NCBI GenBank assembly: GCA_026545225.1
Contig: CM048849.1
Span: forward strand, 46,782,336 to 46,846,335
DNA: 64,000 nt
Direction: 5' to 3'
From: Cornus controversa
Taxonomy: Eukaryota; Streptophyta; Magnoliopsida; Cornales; Cornaceae
Part shown: positions 10,718 through 21,324 of the stretch, one piece after another
Numbering within the stretch: the stretch's first letter is position 1
Layout: every line of letters starts with the position of its first letter
Notes under the pieces: generated by a model
Seen by the model: only the letters and a program-made list of their open reading frames with translations
What the model was told of the DNA's origin: nothing
The model's database searches: none
Translations under genes and position numbers: made by a program

Positions 10718-12270
10718 GGCTACGTTTGATATGCAAGAATGAAATGGAATGCATACGAGAATGAGAATGGAATGATCATTCTCATTCTACTGTTTGGTTG
10801 CAAAAATAAAAATTTGTAGGAATGGAATGAAGTTTAACTCTCTGTGACGAATAAATTAAATTAACAAAATAACATTTTTTTATAATTTTTTAAAAGAAAT
10901 AGTAGTGTTGGTGGGAAGCGGTGTTGGTGGAAGGTCGTGGTGGTGGTGGTGGAAGGCAGTGGCAGTGGTGGAAAGCAACAATGATGTATATGGTGGTGGT
11001 GGAAGACGGGGACGATGGTGGAAGACGACGACGATGGTGGTGGTGGAAGGCAACAACGGTGTAGGTAGTGGTGGTGGAAGGCGACGATGGTAGTGAAGGT
11101 GGCGGTGGTGGTGTAAATGGTGGTGGCGGTGGAGATGGTGGAAGATGCCGACAGTGGTGGCTGTGATAGTGGTGGTGGAAGAAGGCGGTGGTGGTATAAA
11201 TGGTGGTGGAAGGTGGTGGTGGTGGAGATGGTGAAAGATGCCGACAGTGGTGGTGGCGATAGTGGTGGTAGAAGAAGGCGGTGATGGTGGAAGGTGGCGA
11301 CAGTGGTGGTGGTGGTGGAAGGCAATGGAAATGGCAGTGGTGGTGACAATGGTGGTGGTGGTGGAAGGCAGTGGAGGTGATAGTGGTGGCGATGGTGGTG
11401 GTGGTGGAAGGCGGTAGTGGTATATATGGGGGCGACGATGGAAAACGACGGTAGCGGTGGTGATGGTGATGGAAGGCAACAACGGTGTAGGTAGTGGTGG
11501 TGGAAGGCGACGATGGTAGTGCAAAGCAGTGGAGGTGGCAGTGGTGGTGTAAATGGTGGTGGCGGTGGAGATGGTGGAAGACGACGACAGTGGTGGTGGA
11601 AGAAGGCAGTGATGGTGGAAAGTGGCAACGGTGGTGGAAGACAATGGAAGTGGCAGTGGTGGTGACGATGGTGGTGGTGGTGGTGGTGGTGGTGGAAGGC
11701 AGTGGAGGTGGTAGTGGTGGCGATGGTGGTGATGGTGGAAGGCGGTAGTGCTATAGATGGGGGCAATGATGGAAGACGACGGTAGCAGTGGTGGTGGTGG
11801 AAGGCAGTGATGGAAGGTGGCAGTGGTGGTGGTGGAAAACAATAGTGGTGTATATGGTGGTGGTAGAAGATAGTGGATGTGCTGCAAAGCAGCGATGATG
11901 GTGGAATGTTGCGACGGTGATGGTGGAATGTGGTGGCGACGGCAATGGTGGAAAGCGGAGGCGGCGGTGGTGGTAGTGGAAGGCAATGGTGGAAGGCAGA
12001 GGCAGCGGTGGTGGTGGTAATGGTAATGGTGGAAAGCAGTGGAGGTGGAGGTGGCGATGTGGTGAAGGATTTATTGGGAACGTTAATTTTTTTTTAATCT
12101 TTCTTGGGAATGGAATGACCATTCCATAGGTTTAACTATGGAATAACTTTTCATTCTCAGGAATGGATTTTCATTTCAAGGGAATGATCATTCCAACCTT
12201 AAAATTCATACCAAACAAATGAATGATTGAAATAAACATTCCATTCCATTTCTGCATATCAAACGCAACA
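10718..12270. mobile_element. Tourist-like TIR element carrying a TGG minisatellite (copy 1)
   Basis: The terminal inverted repeats read GGCTACGTTTGATATGCA at the left and, on the other strand, TGTTGCGTTTGATATGCA at the right. They are followed by subterminal stretches rich in GGAATG/CATTCC words. A TCA trinucleotide flanks both ends (10715-10717 and 12271-12273). The paralogous unit C has an uninterrupted empty site near 23750 reading ctcttttacatctttca, so the element entered after the duplication, into what was probably TTA. The TIRs and trinucleotide duplication fit the PIF/Harbinger (Tourist) group. The core, 10900-12060, is a purine-rich TGG/GGC/GAA minisatellite. There is no transposase. 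Confidence 0.75.
10900..12060. repeat. TGG-rich minisatellite core of copy 1
   Basis: About 1.16 kb of imperfect repeats built from GGTGGTGGTGGAAGGC-like words with GACGATGGT variants. Blocks of several hundred bp recur in near-identical form (11040-11130 resembles 11470-11560), showing higher-order duplication. The opposite strand gives long open frames of His, Pro, Thr and Ser only because triplets repeat in frame; I do not regard them as genes. Confidence 0.85.
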
Positions 12271-12922
12271 TCACATCTTTCACGTCTCTCATCGTAACAT
12301 TGTACAAATTTTTTTTCTTTTCAAATTCCAGTACATTCCAAACGTCCAAATAGAATTTCATTTTAATTCTTTTCCAATTTCAATTACAAGTCGCAAAAGA
12401 ATTCGATTCCAAGCGTAACACGTAATTAGATAATAGTTATGTAGACAATGATGTGTAGAGATTTTTTTTGAGAAAAACTAAATCTTGAGATGTCTGGAGG
12501 TATTTTTTTATTGCTTGGGACCACAATGAGATGATAATCCCCTAATAATTTTCCCACTCTTGCAGTCTAAACGTAGTCCTGGTATTTGCCAAAGTAGTCC
12601 CTATCTAACCCTTTTATCACCTAAACCAACAATTAATAAGATAAACGGTTAAGAACCAAACATAATCACGAAACATGACAGAAAATAAAATAAATATTGC
12701 ACTATCTTTAGACTTTTGTAACTTTAGACCACACAGAACTTAATTTTTGAAACAAAGCGTTAGTTGCAATACCATGGAGGCCAAGACAATTCAAGTCGCA
12801 ACATAACAATTCTAATAAATGAACTGCCTAGAGTTGGAAAAGCATTGAAGATAAAAACGACACTACACTTATTTGCCTGGCACTAATCAATAAGTGTGGT
12901 CAACTTGGGGCTCATCAATTAA
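12271..12922. other. 3' flank of the 480-aa UGT gene
   Basis: Homologous to 23750-24182 in unit C and, near the gene, to 2555-2682 in unit A. It includes the UGT 3' UTR and polyadenylation region on the minus strand. No other gene is seen. Confidence 0.6.
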
Positions 12923-14365
12923 TCAAATGTGTGCCTTCATTAGCTCCTCTACCAATTGTCCCATGCGAATAAATGATGCTCCATTTTCCATCACAGCCTT
13001 CCTACTCTTTTCACTCATCTCCTTCACCTTTCTCCTCACCTCTCCGTCACCGTCCATCAGACCCTTCACTCCCCTCTCCACCTCCTCCGCGAAAGCAAAA
13101 TCTCCACCGTTCGTAATACCTGGTAATTTGATCTCCACCGCCAATCCCAGCTCCCTGGCCATCTCAAATGCATTCAATTTTTGCTCGCCGAACATGGGCC
13201 ATGTGGCAATGGGTACACCATACCACAAACTCTCTAAAATCGAGTTCCATCCACAGTGAGACACGAATCCTCCGATTGCCTTGTGGGCCAGGATTGTCAC
13301 TTGTGGGACCCACTCACACACTAAACCCATCTCAGCCGTCCGTTCCAAGAACCCATCGGGCAATAATTCCTGGGGATCGGTGTAGTCACGTGATTCGAAA
13401 GCCTCTGGTCGGCGCAGTGACAACAAAAACCGGTGCCGGGATCGCTCCAGACCGATTGCTATTTCTCTCATTTGGGCCTTACTGAAACCGGCCAAGCTTC
13501 CAAAACACAAGAAAACCACCGATAATTGCGGCTGATGATCAAGCCACTTCAAAACCTTGTCCTCAAGGCCTCGGTCTGAATCCGGTTGGGTTGACCCAGA
13601 GAGGTCAAGCAACGGTCCAACCGGGTAAACCGGTGGTATGTCGTTACCTAAAAACGAGTTAAGAGCATACGGTTCTAGTTCTTCAAACGTATTTACAATA
13701 ATCCCCTTTGTCTCGGTAAACCTCCGAGCATGATAGAGGCTCCAATAGTATCCATCTTGGGTTCTCTTCAACAGAGGCGAGGGTAGGATGAGTGGGTCAA
13801 CTGAGTTGGAAAAACTCGGCACCTCCAACTCAGTGCCCGAGTCTTGAAACTCGGTGGTGACTTGTTCGTCAAGTGTCGGGAGGTGGAGCATCAAGCCGAG
13901 AAAACCCGCCGGCGAGGTGAAGAAGAGGTAGCAAGGGATGCCGAGCTCGTTAGCGACGTCGATCATCGAAGTACAGTACATGTCAATAACGAGTTGGACC
14001 GAGTCGAACTCGGACAGAGTCGACAAGAGGTTGGTGATTGCATGCTTTACGTGGGGTTTGTGTTTTTGTATGATCAGTGCCATGAAGGCTTCGGGGGATT
14101 GGAAAAGGTCAGGTGAAGGTAGGTCCAACAGGGGAAGGTCAACAAAACGTACTCCGGCGGCGGCGGAGGTGGCAACGCGTGATTGAATGTACGCACCGGG
14201 GAGTGAATCGCCGGGGAATCGGATGTTGAGTATGGTGGCGGAGAATCGAGGGTCACGATCAATGATCCGATGTGCGAACTGGACGGTTGGCACGAGGTGA
14301 CCGAACCCGAGTCCGGGGACGAGCACTAGCTCTACTTTTGTGTTCGGGCCCGCCATTGCGATCAA
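12923..14365 (-). CDS. UDP-glycosyltransferase, UGT71-like (group E), 480 aa
   Basis: An intact, intronless family-1 plant glycosyltransferase, expected to move glucose from UDP-glucose onto a hydroxyl of a small phenolic, terpenoid or hormone acceptor in the cytosol. The N-terminal acceptor domain carries the catalytic His at residue 23 (GLGFGHLVP) and its partner Asp at 128 (LVIDMYCTSM). The 44-residue PSPG donor box runs from W352 to Q395, with HCGWNS at 370-375, W389 and the terminal Q395 usual for UDP-glucose users. The C-terminal region (EMSEKSRKAVMENG) and FFTSPAGFLGLMLHLPTL are typical of the UGT71 family. Length is normal. Met1 is followed by a second Met at residue 4, which is an equally good start. 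No signal peptide or membrane segment is seen. It is paralogous to 24183-25601. The acceptor cannot be deduced; UGT71 members act on flavonoids, phenolics and abscisic acid. Confidence 0.93.
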   Translation of the reverse strand: MIAMAGPNTKVELVLVPGLGFGHLVPTVQFAHRIIDRDPRFSATILNIRFPGDSLPGAYIQSRVATSAAAGVRFVDLPLLDLPSPDLFQSPEAFMALIIQKHKPHVKHAITNLLSTLSEFDSVQLVIDMYCTSMIDVANELGIPCYLFFTSPAGFLGLMLHLPTLDEQVTTEFQDSGTELEVPSFSNSVDPLILPSPLLKRTQDGYYWSLYHARRFTETKGIIVNTFEELEPYALNSFLGNDIPPVYPVGPLLDLSGSTQPDSDRGLEDKVLKWLDHQPQLSVVFLCFGSLAGFSKAQMREIAIGLERSRHRFLLSLRRPEAFESRDYTDPQELLPDGFLERTAEMGLVCEWVPQVTILAHKAIGGFVSHCGWNSILESLWYGVPIATWPMFGEQKLNAFEMARELGLAVEIKLPGITNGGDFAFAEEVERGVKGLMDGDGEVRRKVKEMSEKSRKAVMENGASFIRMGQLVEELMKAHI

Positions 14366-14520
14366 CTTGTTGTTTATACTTTTTTCGACTGTGGTTGCTA
14401 ATGAAATTGCGCGCGCTTCGTTCAGTTAAACGGTTTCCCAAATATGTATACTTATACGTGCGTGTGAGAGAGTTTGCGCGGGTGAGCGTGTACCTAACCT
14501 ACGTCAGTTAATGGTCACCC
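14366..14520 (-). promoter_or_regulatory. Proximal promoter and 5' UTR of the 480-aa UGT gene
   Basis: This stretch is conserved at 25602-25755 upstream of the paralogous UGT. A TATA-like TATAAGTA lies on the minus strand at 14449-14456, about 90 bp before the start codon. The other copy reads TATACATA in the region. A TGACG core (bZIP/TGA type) lies near 14499 on the minus strand and is changed in the other copy. These sites are inferred from sequence only. Confidence 0.4.
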
Positions 14521-15017
14521 ACTATTCAAGTGAAAAATTAATTTGAGCAATGAATATTGTTTGCCAAATCGGTTACTTTTTCATTTAACAGTAAACCTGC
14601 CTCACTAGGAATAAAAAAGGAAGATGATACCACCGACGTACAACTTTGTGTACCTAATTATTTAAATATATTTTAATATAAAAATATCACAATAGTAAAA
14701 TGATCGTTCATGATAGTATGTATTGAAAACTAATTTTTTATTTTACGTTAATATTATTATTTATGAAAATAAATAATTATATATATTAGGTTATATATAT
14801 ATTATAGTGTGTATATATAGATGAATAGAGAAAAAAAAATTTTAATTACTTTTATATTTTATGTTAACATTATTATTTATCAAAATAAATAATTATATAC
14901 AGAGGTTATATTCATATATTATAGTATTTTGTGTATATATAGATAGATAGAAAAAAAGAAAGAGAAATTTAATTATTATTTTTATTTTATTTTAATATTA
15001 TTATTTATGAAAATAAA

Positions 15018-15060
<43 letters not shown>

Positions 15061-15464
15061 AGGGGTATTTTGGTACATTAGATAAAGCTAAATAACTAGA
15101 TTTAGTATTCAAATGGATTAGGTCAGAAATCAAAGGGCAACATAGTCATTTTATCATCAAAAAGTGCTCTGATATGATGTACTTTTGGTAGGAGGGGGTG
15201 TATGTGATATAAGACACAAACCACAGGGTTGTTGGAGAAGAAAACTCACAAAGTTATAATCGCGTGCCAATACATCAAATCTCAAGAGGTGTCAGTGATA
15301 TTTACTTTAATTTTTTTTAATTAACATGACAAATATAAATTGTTATTTTCATTGAATACAATTATAAAACGGGTCTATGTATTTTGAAAGTGATCCATGA
15401 TAGTCTCATATCTACATCACACTAGGCAGTTGCATTTTATTTTTCATTGATTTAATTATCCTAA
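14521..15464. other. AT-rich intergenic DNA with a three-copy tandem repeat
   Basis: Around 14735-15030 a unit of about 120 bp is repeated imperfectly three times (landmark attattatttatNaaaataa at about 14750, 14868 and 14993), followed by a TA run at 15022-15056. 15290-15420 resembles sequence near 27255-27460 upstream of the other UGT. No gene is seen. Confidence 0.6.
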
Positions 15465-16053
15465 GGCTTTGTTTGGATAAACAAGAGAGAAAATAAAAGA
15501 AAGAATAACATTAGTTATGAGAGAAAAGAAAAGAAAAGATAACATGTATTCATGTTTGGATAAATTATATATGAAGGAAAAGAAAGAAAATGATTGATAA
15601 CATTTGTTATGAGAGAAAAGAAAATAAAATAAAAGTATAAAAAAACATGTATTCATGTTTGAATAAATTATGAAGGAAAAGAAAGGAAATAATTGCACTT
15701 TTATTTGAAAAAGATAAATGAGAGAAAAGAAAAGAAATCATTTTAATCAATTTAATATCTTGTCCTTTTGTGTTTATATTACAAGATATATCCAAATGTC
15801 TTTAAAATTTTGTTCTTTAAAATGTTAGAGTTGTTTTTGGTATTATAAAAGATTCACTTATTCTTATCATCTCTCCAAATCTTTTCACTTTTGGTAGGAT
15901 AGCATATGAGATATTTGGAGGGATAAGTTATCCCTCCAAATCACTCATAATCATTTCTTTTCTCTTACTAATGACAATCCAAACACAAAAAATACTATCA
16001 TTCCCCTTTTTTTCTTTTCTTTTCCTTCTAATTCCTTCAATCCAAACGAGTCC
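15465..16053. mobile_element. Tourist-like MITE, 589 bp
   Basis: Starts GGCTTTGTTTGGAT and ends ATCCAAACGAGTCC, with TAA flanking both sides (15462-15464 and 16054-16056), as expected for PIF/Harbinger-derived MITEs. The interior is rich in AAAGAGAAAAGAAA-like words on the left arm and their complements on the right arm, so the whole element can form an imperfect hairpin. It has no coding capacity. Confidence 0.75.
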
Positions 16054-16873
16054 TAAATCGATTTAGCGATACATGATAGTCTCAATTATTATTTTTAACT
16101 AACATGATGACTAGTAGTGTAGCAAGACAATAGTTCAAAAAATAGAAGTACATTAACGGTGAAGATTCAAATAATATGTTATTATATTCGTAAAAAAATT
16201 ACACGGAAGAAAAATTAAAAAATATATACACATTGAGTTCATAAAATCATAGTAATAAATTTAAATAAGAAGAGAAATAAAGGTTACAATACAATAAGAG
16301 AAAAAAAGGTTACAATACATACATCATATATAAGTGCAAAAAGAAGAATTTTAAGAAGTGAAAAGAAGAAGAAGAAAAATGAGAGAACTTTGGAGGGAAA
16401 AAAATAAGGTTTGAAGGTTTGATTGAAGAAAGAGAATGTAATCTTTTTTTTTTTGGGAAAAAAGAAAGAGAATCAAAGAAATTTGAAGAAATATTTTGTC
16501 CATTATTTCATAAATAAAATTAAATATCACATGGGACCCAGAACCCCTTTTGTGCCCAGATTCAGTTGTGCCAATACTTGACTCAGGCCATATAAGGAGG
16601 TTTCTCCTGCAATAAGCTGATGTATTACAAATTTATAAAATATTATAAAATACAAAAAATTCGGATAAAATCTTTTTAACCTGGTTAACCGGCCAGATCC
16701 TAAATTAGAACCAGTTAATCTTTCTTTAGCAAATATCCATCTCCCATATATATATATATATATATATATGATTGAGTGACTAATTGAAAGCCCTGCTCAT
16801 AACTTCAACATTTCAAACAATTCAATAAATGGAATACATAAACAGGCAATGTTATGAAATCGAAGGAATCTAA
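16054..16873. other. Distal upstream flank of unit B
   Basis: 16070-16290 matches 27450-27660 of unit C closely enough to align by eye. Further on lies unassigned AT-rich sequence with a TA run at 16747-16769. No gene is seen. Confidence 0.55.
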
Positions 16874-17763
16874 GGCTATGTTTGGTACGCATGAATTGAA
16901 TGGAATGTAGGTGGGAACGGAATGAGAATGGGAATGGAATGTTCATTTTCATTATATTGTTTGGCTACAAATATGAAATGATGTAGGAATAGAATGAATT
17001 TCAAATTGAATTATCCAAAATACATCTCTCAGGAACAAATAAATTAAACTAACAAAATAACATTCTTCTATAATTTTTATAAAAGAAATGACAGTGGTGG
17101 TGGAAAGTGGTGACTTTGGTGAAAGATAGCAATGGTGTAAGTGGAAGACGACGATGGTGGTGGTGGAAAGAGGTCATGGTGGAAGGCGGTGGTAGTGGTG
17201 GAAAGCAACAGTGGTGTAGGTGGTGGTGGCAAAGGCAATGATGGTGGTGGAAGGTAGTGGAGGTGGTGGTGATGATGACAAAGGTGGCGGTGGTGGAAGG
17301 CGGTGGCGATGGTGAAAGGCAAAAACAAAGGTGGCGATGGTGGTGGAAGGTGACAATAGTGTAGGTGGTGGTGTTAGTGTATGTGAAAGGTGGCAACGGT
17401 GGTGGAAGGCAACTGTGGTGTAAGTGGTGGTGGAAGGCAGTGGACGTGACAGTGGCAGTGGTAGTGGAAGTCGGTAGTTGTGTAGGTGGTGGTGGAAAGC
17501 GGCGACAATGGTGGTGGTGGTGGAAGGTGGCGATGGTGGTTTTTGGACTTGGAACGTGAAGTTTTTTTGGAACGTGATAATTATTATTATTTGTACTTGG
17601 GAATGGAATGACAATTCCATATGTTGATATGTGAAATGAATTTTCATTCTTTTTCATTCTACGGAATGGACTTGGAATGGTCATTCCCACTTTAATTTTT
17701 CTACCAAATAAAAGAATGGTTGGAATGGATATTACATTCCATTTATGCGTACCAAACGTAGCA
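16874..17763. mobile_element. Tourist-like TIR element carrying a TGG minisatellite (copy 2)
   Basis: The inverted termini are GGCTATGTTTGGTACGCAT and, on the other strand, TGCTACGTTTGGTACGCAT. TAA flanks both ends (16871-16873 and 17764-17766). Subterminal GGAATG/CATTCC-rich stretches match copies 1 and 3. The core (17095-17545) is a shorter TGG/GAA minisatellite of the same kind as in copy 1. No transposase is present. Confidence 0.8.
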
Positions 17764-18123
17764 TAAGATTACCCATATGTTTTTGGAACACACTTGTTAT
17801 TTTAGAGGTGTGTATTTTGTAGAGAGAGAGGGAGATGAAGGTCTTGTTTGGGATCTAAGATTACCCATCTGTTTTTGGAACACACCCTTGTAGTCTTATA
17901 GTTGTGTCTATTTTGTAGAGAGAGAGATGAAGGTCTTGCTTGGGAGTCCAGGGAAGGTGAGTGGGCTTGTTTTGAGGATAGAACAATGTTTGTTTGTGGT
18001 CATGGCCATTGCTTCGGGCTTCTCTACTATGTTTTTTTTTCTTTTCTATTTTTTGCTATGTCGTGTTTTCTGCTATATTATGTCTGTGCCCCCCTCTCTC
18101 TCTCTCTCCCTATATATATTATA
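17764..18123. other. Intergenic with local duplication and CT tract
   Basis: A phrase including agattacccatNtgtttttggaacacac occurs twice (17767 and 17858), each followed by a short GA tract. A CT tract is at 18093-18110. No gene is seen. Confidence 0.5.
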
Positions 18124-18302
18124 CTAGTGTATGTCTGTGCCTACGGCACAATCATGCACTTGTAATCGTGACCGTTAGATAAAGTGATTTTAGACCGTAT
18201 ATAGCAAAAAATATTTTGGACCACATGATTGGTTTTTAACCATTTTTGACCGTTATATTGGATTTTTCGTTCTTATTATACCAAGCTTTTATATTATATA
18301 GA
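18124..18302 (-). mobile_element. Mini-Helitron A (non-autonomous)
   Basis: On the minus strand the element starts TCTATATAATATAAAAGC and ends with a short hairpin, GTGCC-GTA-GGCAC, followed about ten bases later by CTAG. A 5' TC, a subterminal 3' hairpin, a CTRR terminus and no inverted repeats or target duplication are the hallmarks of Helitrons. It is only about 180 bp and encodes nothing. It lies head-to-tail with a second copy. Confidence 0.7.
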
Positions 18303-18306
18303 TGTA

Positions 18307-18486
18307 CTAGTGTATGCCTGTGTCTACGGCATTATCATGTACTTGCAATCGTGACCGTTAAATAAAGTGATTTTAGATCGTAGATAGTAAAAGACATTTT
18401 GGACCACATAATTTATTTTTTAATCACTTTTGACCGTTAGATTGAGTTTTTCACCCTTATTATACCAAGCTTCTATATTATATAGA
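18307..18486 (-). mobile_element. Mini-Helitron B (non-autonomous)
   Basis: A near-duplicate of the element at 18124-18302, separated by 4 bp. It has the same TCTATATAATATA start and CTAG end on the minus strand. Its 3' hairpin is slightly degraded (GTAGACAC against GTAGGCAC), so B is either older or less constrained than A. Confidence 0.7.
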
Positions 18487-18942
18487 TATATATAACAACT
18501 TGCTCTTCATACTTTGATTATTATTTAACCCAGAGACATCAACCTTGTTGCAGTTGTTTTAATTGAAAGCCTGGAATTTTGATTTATGCTTTAGGACCAA
18601 TTAACTCATTAAAAATGAATTTGATCCATATCTTCTTTTTGGTAATATTATACATGTGTCCAAATTTGATTGGGTCACATTACTTGTTGAAGGAAGTTCC
18701 TTCTTACATGGCATTGTCTATTCCATTTTTGAGCACAAGCATGTAGCCTAATATGAGTTGCATGAAGCACAATACAGGGGTCATACTTCTTTCAATTTAA
18801 ATTTCAAGACTCCAATTCTGTGTAGTCCAACAAAGCCTAAATGTAATTAAATATATACAAAGAATCAAATCCAATCCCAAGATTGTAGGGAATTGCAATA
18901 TTGCAGCCTATAATCTGTCTAAAACTTTGGGAATTGAGAACT
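18487..18942. other. Unassigned intergenic sequence
   Basis: I see no gene, transposon end or repeat that I can name. Confidence 0.5.
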
Positions 18943-19193
18943 TGAGGATTTGAATAGACCTGAGATATATTTACTTGGTGACCACCAGATGATGAGAATC
19001 TCAACAAGTCATTGGTTGCGTGTTCTTCTAGATATGGCTTATACATTGTTTGGAATAAATCAAACTGCCCATGCACAATCTTCTTCACCTGGCAGGTAAT
19101 ATAGATGTCAACAGAAAATACCAGAGAACAGAAGAATATATCATGCCTATTTCATGGTGGTTTTCACCTCCTAAGGTCAAGGAAGTGCCATAC
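18943..19193 (-). pseudogene. Orphan duplicate of TAM41 exon 8 with intron flanks
   Basis: This segment aligns without a gap worth noting to 30531-30775, which holds exon 8 of the TAM41 gene. The exon copy is 18975-19088 (114 bp, the same length), still has the AG acceptor and GT donor on the minus strand, and reads in frame ([17 protein letters not shown]...), with a few changes such as Gln to His. No other TAM41 exon lies nearby, so it cannot make the protein. Homology stops abruptly on both sides, and the next sequence is the start of the UGT duplication unit C. Confidence 0.9.
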
Positions 19194-20213
19194 TGCCATA
19201 CGTTCATTTATAATATTGAAAAATTGATCCTATCTATGGAGTAATTAATCCCAAATTAAGTTTTCTTTGCACAGTATTTGAAGAAATTCTCTTCCTAGAC
19301 TTGGGCATATAAAAACAGATTAGGTCTTGCATCGAATAATACTGTATCATGGAAACGTACAATAGTTGATTTGAGTCAAAGATTATTCCTTGCACCTTGT
19401 GAGAGGTTTTAGACTAACTTCTTAAAGAGATTATGTAATTTATGTACTTAAACAATAGATTGATTTGTTTTGCATTTAACCATATCTATAAGAGCAAGTT
19501 TTTTTTTTTTCCTTTCTAACAATTTTCGGCAATAGGTTCTCATATTACAAATAAGTAAAGGAAGGTCTCTTAATTAACATATAGAGTACCTATTGATGAC
19601 ACAGCAACTGGCCCTTTCCAGCTACACCACCTGATTGATATAGCTGCGGAGAGAAATTTATTCATCATCCAATTGCCACAATTTTCAATTTCCACTTACC
19701 CCAAACATGGGTAGAATTACTTGAAAATTTACATGTTTGAAATTCTTCTTTTATCAATACATGAACAAGTGTTAATATATTGTTCTCAGAAGTCAAGACT
19801 AAGATTTTTTTTTTCTTTTTTAATGGTTTTCTGGATCCTAGTAAATGTTACTTGAATTGAAGGTTCACTGCTTCGTTCAACTATTTTATTGTATATTTGT
19901 GCATCATACAAAGGTACTTTTGTGGGGATTTTTCAGGGTACTTTCTACAAAGTTTTTTTTTTTTTTATCTCTTTTTTTTTTCAAAAAAAATTAATTAATA
20001 TTTTATTCACCTTTTATTTAGTTTTAGCAAAAGGTTACTGAAGCTCCATGAATTTCTAGCTAACATTAGAAACGCCCTTTATATGTATACTAACTAGTTT
20101 GATTTTACCATGAAATCAGAACTTAATTTCTGTATCTCAGGTAACAATCATAGCTATACAAGACCACTGCAAAATGAGGATGACACAAGAGAGCCCATAT
20201 AAAGTTACTAAAC

Positions 20214-20261
<48 letters not shown>

Positions 20262-20370
20262 TGTCACACAACAAAAGACAAGTTTTCATTTAACTCAATT
20301 TATCACTTAATCTTTCTATTTATTTATTTATTTTTGATAAATATATCCATCACTGAAGTTGTTTCCAAAA

Positions 20371-20416
<46 letters not shown>

Positions 20417-21324
20417 TATTAGTAATGTTCAGCGATTTGTGTCACTATATTTATTTTTCAATGATGTCGTTGGATTTGGAGATAAGAGAATGAGTTTTTA
20501 CTCTTCAATGTGCTGCAAAAATAGATATTCTTAGTGTCACAACATCACTTCAGTCCAATAACATTACTCTTACGGATAAATTATTAGGTGGTCTAAGCCA
20601 CAAAGAAGGAGACCTAGAACACGAGCGAGGAGGAGTGTGAGAGTGAAAGCGACAAATTTTATGTCATACAGAGAGAGTGACGAAATGAGAGAATGCGCGG
20701 AACGTGAGAGCGACACTCATTTAGAAGAATTATATGATTTAGTAAGTGGTCCATGATCACCATCTCAATTTTGGTTAGAAGGTCATCCCAACCAATAAAA
20801 AAATATCACACATCTTACGGGTTAGTTTTTCTCAAAAATATTTACACATCATCATCTACATAACTATTATCTAACAATGCTTTAGGGACGAGCCATAAGA
20901 ATTCTCGTTGTCGTTGATGGTGATGTATGAAAAGGACTCAAAAATCAATGGTGACTGAGTATGGGTATTCGTTGAACCAGACCTTGACATGTGAGGTCAT
21001 CTCTAAGGGCTTGTCAGGTATTTCATTGTTTTGACGTCAAAGGATTACCAGGGTATCATATCATCATCTTCATTGCTCTCAGTATCATTAGATGTCACTA
21101 GAGTTCGTTGTCATTTTCCTTCAAAATCTTCGACTTCATCTCATCTTGGCCTCTTTCAATTTCCTTCCATCTTAAACGAAGTAACAAAGGAATTTTTGTT
21201 TGTTACAGAAGAGTGTGTATTAGACTATTAGAAGGGCCTAAAGGTGACTGCCTACGATATAAATATACATTATTTATATGCAATCTTGGATTTCTATGGT
21301 AGAGAGAAGTACTTGGTTTTGTTG

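Larger units (their letters stand above)
7985..16330. repeat. Segmental duplication unit B
   Basis: This block aligns in order with 19265-27680 at an offset of about 11.2-11.4 kb. Matching pairs include 8030/19380, 8395/19575, 8630/19830, 9660/20940, 9960/22840, the UGT genes themselves, the UGT promoters (14400-14520 and 25640-25755) and 16070-16290/27450-27660. Differences are mostly private insertions: the TGG element at 10718 and the Tourist-like element at 15465 occur only here, while the 21.3-22.8 kb insertion and the hAT-like elements at 22991 and 25934 occur only in unit C. Confidence 0.8.

Noticed and set aside
10861..12122. Long open frames (up to 368 codons) of His, Pro, Thr and Ser on the minus strand, and smaller Trp/Gly/Val frames on the plus strand
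   Set aside because: They arise because the TGG/CCA minisatellite repeats in multiples of three, so several frames are open at once. Composition follows the repeat, and there is no conserved domain.
12894..14511. Plus-strand frames opposite the 480-aa UGT gene
   Set aside because: They are antisense shadows of a coding sequence with strong UGT signatures. The equivalent plus-strand frames at 24169-25316 exist only because the UGTs are paralogous.
17049..17690. 213-codon and overlapping minus-strand frames rich in His, Pro and Thr
   Set aside because: The same artefact, in the TGG core of the second Tourist-like element.
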